In this document: piece after piece, positions 4,453 to 6,582 of the stretch
How the letters are laid out: each line of letters begins with the position of its first letter
Position numbering within the stretch: position 1 is the stretch's first letter
DNA from: Candidatus Methanoperedens sp.
Lineage (GTDB): Archaea > Halobacteriota > Methanosarcinia > Methanosarcinales > Methanoperedenaceae
NCBI GenBank assembly: GCA_023249275.1
Contig: JAHFCV010000131.1
Coordinates: 1-6,582, forward strand
Direction of reading: 5' to 3'
Length of the DNA: 6,582 nt
The notes under the pieces: model-generated
Databases searched by the model: none
What the model was told of the DNA's origin: nothing
The model's input: the letters and a program-made list of their open reading frames with translations, nothing else
Translations under genes and position numbers: made by a program

Positions 4453-5784
4453 ATGGGTAGAATTACAACAATTTTTATTTTTACTGCTGTTGTGTTATTC
4501 AATCTTAGCTCTGGAGCACATGCAGCAGACTGGAACATGTGGGGAAAAGATACGGGTCATACCTCTTATACCACCGACAGCGTTGAACCGCCCTTAAAAG
4601 TTTCATGGAATTTTGATCTTGGATACCGCTCTCCGGGATTTGGACCAGTTGAACCGGTTGTATCCAACAATACGGTTTATACAAGAGGGATAACCGTTGA
4701 TGGTCAAAATGTGCAGGGATGGCTTTTTGCGCTCAATGCAAGCACTGGAAAGCTCATTTGGAAATACAAAACAAATTGGGATATCAGAGGGATTGCAGTC
4801 CTTGGTGACCTTGTTGTCGTAAGCGACGATATGAATATATATGCTCTTTCAAACGGCACAGAAAAATGGAGGCGCGAAATTGGAAGCGGTAGCCAACCCC
4901 TGATTATTTACAAAAATCTTGTACTTTCAGGTCAGGCTTTCGCCCTTTCCCTTGAAAACGGGTCACTGGTATGGACGTATGAGCCAGAACTTCCCGGCGC
5001 AGATGAAACTCATTTGGTAAACAACTGGGCTCGTCCTCTTGCAGCAGGAGAAAATAAAGTAATACTGGCTGTAGAGACCATTCAGACGTATTATACAGGG
5101 CCAAGGGTGCCAACTGTCACCGAACCGCCAAAGCTAGGAGAACCAATTCCACCTGAGCCGCCCCAGAATATTTCAACAATCATCTTTTCGCTGAATGCTG
5201 AAACTGGGAAAGAAGAATGGGTTAAAAGAATTCCATTCTCGATTGAAAGCGCACCTGTAATCAGTAATGGGAAGTTATTCATCGGCAGCAATGGCTCGGT
5301 GCAGGCTTATCTTTTAGAGGACGGAAGGGAAGTTTGGAGAACAGTACTTCCAGGGTTCAGAAAGGTAGAGGCTGTTAAGGATAATCTCTTATTCGCAGGC
5401 GGTACTACGCTGAGCATGGAGGATGGGAAAAAAGTCTTTACATATGAAAGTTCGTTAAGTTCACCTTCTTTAGCCGTATCAGGAGACATACTCTACGTCG
5501 CTGGTTCCAGCAATTCAGCATTACTTGAAGCCCTGAATGCATCGACAGGGGAACTTATCTGGCGCGGTGTTAAAGTTATAGGATACAACAGTGCCTCTAA
5601 GCCCGTGATAAGCGGCGATAAATTATTTCTTACAGCACAGGATGGAAAACTGTACGCCTTTTCGCATGGAACGCCAAGCGCAGGTGAAACACTTGGACTA
5701 CCGATGCGCGCGCCGTCGTTGGGCGCAGTGCTTTCGATATTGGTTCTGCTTGGAGCTTCCATAATAATCAGGAGAAAGAAATGA
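4453..5784 (+). CDS. Secreted PQQ-like beta-propeller protein with C-terminal membrane anchor
   Basis: This encodes 443 residues. A signal peptide covers residues 1-24 (cleavage likely after AHA). The mature start, DWNMWGKDTGHTSYT, is typical of PQQ-like/BamB-type propellers. Blade motifs of the form AL-A-TG-xxW occur near 94-103, 132-139, 165-174, 247-256, 286-295, 322-329 (F instead of W) and 361-370. KLYAFS near 399-404 closes the ring, so seven or eight blades are likely. A proline-rich insertion (about 217-238) interrupts the middle. Residues about 422-439 are a hydrophobic helix followed by RRKK, preceded by PMRAPSLG, resembling archaeal surface-anchoring tails. No clear metal- or PQQ-binding catalytic residues were identified, so a binding or scaffold role outside the cell is more likely than a dehydrogenase. 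Sequons at N95, N134, N169, N239, N280 and N362 fit an exported glycoprotein. GAGGAG at 4434-4439 is 13 bases before the start, and coupling to the preceding gene is likely. Confidence 0.85.
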   Translation: MGRITTIFIFTAVVLFNLSSGAHAADWNMWGKDTGHTSYTTDSVEPPLKVSWNFDLGYRSPGFGPVEPVVSNNTVYTRGITVDGQNVQGWLFALNASTGKLIWKYKTNWDIRGIAVLGDLVVVSDDMNIYALSNGTEKWRREIGSGSQPLIIYKNLVLSGQAFALSLENGSLVWTYEPELPGADETHLVNNWARPLAAGENKVILAVETIQTYYTGPRVPTVTEPPKLGEPIPPEPPQNISTIIFSLNAETGKEEWVKRIPFSIESAPVISNGKLFIGSNGSVQAYLLEDGREVWRTVLPGFRKVEAVKDNLLFAGGTTLSMEDGKKVFTYESSLSSPSLAVSGDILYVAGSSNSALLEALNASTGELIWRGVKVIGYNSASKPVISGDKLFLTAQDGKLYAFSHGTPSAGETLGLPMRAPSLGAVLSILVLLGASIIIRRKK

Positions 5785-5809
5785 TTGAAGATTATAGAGG
5801 AACTACGAA

Positions 5810-6582
5810 ATGAGAAGCTTCACAACAATTCCTATGCTGATGGCAATAGCTTTGATTGCAATTACAGCAGGATGTATCGGGACAGAAGAAAAAATTCAAA
5901 CCCCAACTATCCCCAACATCCTCATCGGTGTTGATTCATACAATCCCCCGGCTTACAGAGGCAATTCGACTCTGGTTACTCTTGTTATAAGCGGCAACAA
6001 TGTCACAAAAGGAGCCGAGATTTCCCTGAATTATAAAACCCAGATATGGCATACCGATGGTTCTTGGGAAGAAAAACCTGAAAGCATACATTTAATCCCT
6101 GAGAAAAAGCCGCTGTTTTTCCAGCGCACGGTAAGGGCAGGAGAGCAGCCTGAAAAATTATATTCCAATTTGACAATTAACGTAGATAAAGAGGCTGATG
6201 ATGGGGAATATTATATAACAGTCAGCGGGAAAGACAAAGGTCTGGCTTTCGGAAGCGCTGCGCTGTCTTTTAAGATAGGCAAAGGCGGGAAGCTGCCCCT
6301 GCCAAAGAAAAACGTATGGAATATAGGCTATACAATACCATCATCTTTAAGCGAAAAAGAACGAGCAACAGGTTCATCTTCTTTAATGGTAGGCTTTACC
6401 GATGCCCCGTCTCTGAGCGAGGAGGAAAAATTGTGGACAATAGCAATAGCGAGTAATGATACTTCTTTAAAGGGCAAGAGCTATGAAATCACAGGAGTAA
6501 GTTCAGGTTTTTATGATTCAGAGAATTTTTCTGGGTTCTTCCCTGTTGTTACAGTAGATATAGGGGAACCTGATAAACCGGG
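5810..6582 (+). CDS. Predicted lipoprotein with Ig-like beta domain (3' end outside window)
   Basis: The frame runs without a stop from the ATG at 5810 to the window end, giving 257 full codons. GAGGA at 5797-5801 gives a good ribosome-binding site eight bases upstream. Residues 1-21 are hydrophobic and end in a lipobox, ITAGC, with C22 as the likely lipid-attachment residue, followed by a polar linker (TEEKIQTPTIP). Residues about 38-157 alternate like an Ig-like or CARDB-type beta sandwich (NPPAYRGNSTLVTLVI, then DDGEYYITVSG, then LSFKIGKG). A second segment starts near 168 (VWNIGYTIPSSLSE). Sequons at N52, N64, N120, N216 and N239 agree with exposure outside the membrane. I do not recognise a specific family. 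It starts 25 bases after the propeller gene, so it is likely in the same operon and may be a surface partner of it. Confidence 0.8.
   Translation, partial: MRSFTTIPMLMAIALIAITAGCIGTEEKIQTPTIPNILIGVDSYNPPAYRGNSTLVTLVISGNNVTKGAEISLNYKTQIWHTDGSWEEKPESIHLIPEKKPLFFQRTVRAGEQPEKLYSNLTINVDKEADDGEYYITVSGKDKGLAFGSAALSFKIGKGGKLPLPKKNVWNIGYTIPSSLSEKERATGSSSLMVGFTDAPSLSEEEKLWTIAIASNDTSLKGKSYEITGVSSGFYDSENFSGFFPVVTVDIGEPDKP

Noticed and set aside
4453..5784. Quinoprotein dehydrogenase function for the propeller
   Set aside because: Only the propeller repeats are seen. The clear catalytic aspartate, calcium-site and disulfide features of PQQ dehydrogenases were not identified, and the chain is short for that family.

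Overview
This window looks like a stretch of euryarchaeal chromosome, most likely from the Methanosarcinales ('Candidatus Methanoperedens'-type organisms would fit). The evidence is archaeal rather than bacterial promoter and gene structure. Shine-Dalgarno boxes of GGAGG/GAGGTGAT type sit before tightly spaced genes. A TATA box, with no -35/-10 pair, lies in the one divergent intergenic region. The window also holds a signal-peptide plus transmembrane regulator with two winged helices (a type common in Methanosarcina-like genomes), secreted proteins rich in N-glycosylation sequons, and a lipoprotein with an archaeal-type lipobox. The taxonomic placement is inference; no ribosomal or marker gene is present.

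Layout. Positions 2-3300 form a plus-strand run of four genes with gaps of 23-40 bases. They are the 3' end of a DUF4139-family protein, a secreted and membrane-anchored protein with three PepSY/YcdB-like repeats, an unrecognised multi-pass membrane protein, and a glycine-rich six-helix membrane protein with internal duplication. Three consecutive junctions (about 1690, 2620 and 3293) each hold a ribosome-binding-site-preceded micro-ORF of 8-11 codons. A convergent minus-strand gene (3349-4071) encodes a membrane-anchored dual winged-helix transcription regulator. The only sizeable non-coding stretch is the 128-base divergent promoter region (4072-4199). It carries a near-symmetric TATA box, a 10-base inverted repeat that includes the regulator's start codon, and a direct repeat with an 11-base period. 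A second plus-strand run then follows: a two-helix PLDc_N-type small membrane protein, a secreted PQQ-like beta-propeller with a C-terminal anchor, and a lipoprotein cut by the end of the window. No RNA gene, CRISPR array, insertion sequence or attachment site was seen.

How it may work together. Every gene whose location can be read encodes a membrane, secreted or lipid-anchored protein, so the region is best described as a cell-envelope cluster. The regulator has a short extracytoplasmic segment and a cytoplasmic DNA-binding half. It could read an envelope signal and control the divergent PLDc_N/propeller/lipoprotein operon and itself. That link is inferred from position and from the shared promoter; nothing in the sequence identifies the ligand or proves the regulation. 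Most of these families are known but functionally poorly described. The most unusual features are the micro-ORFs at the junctions, the two unrecognised membrane proteins and the promoter architecture.
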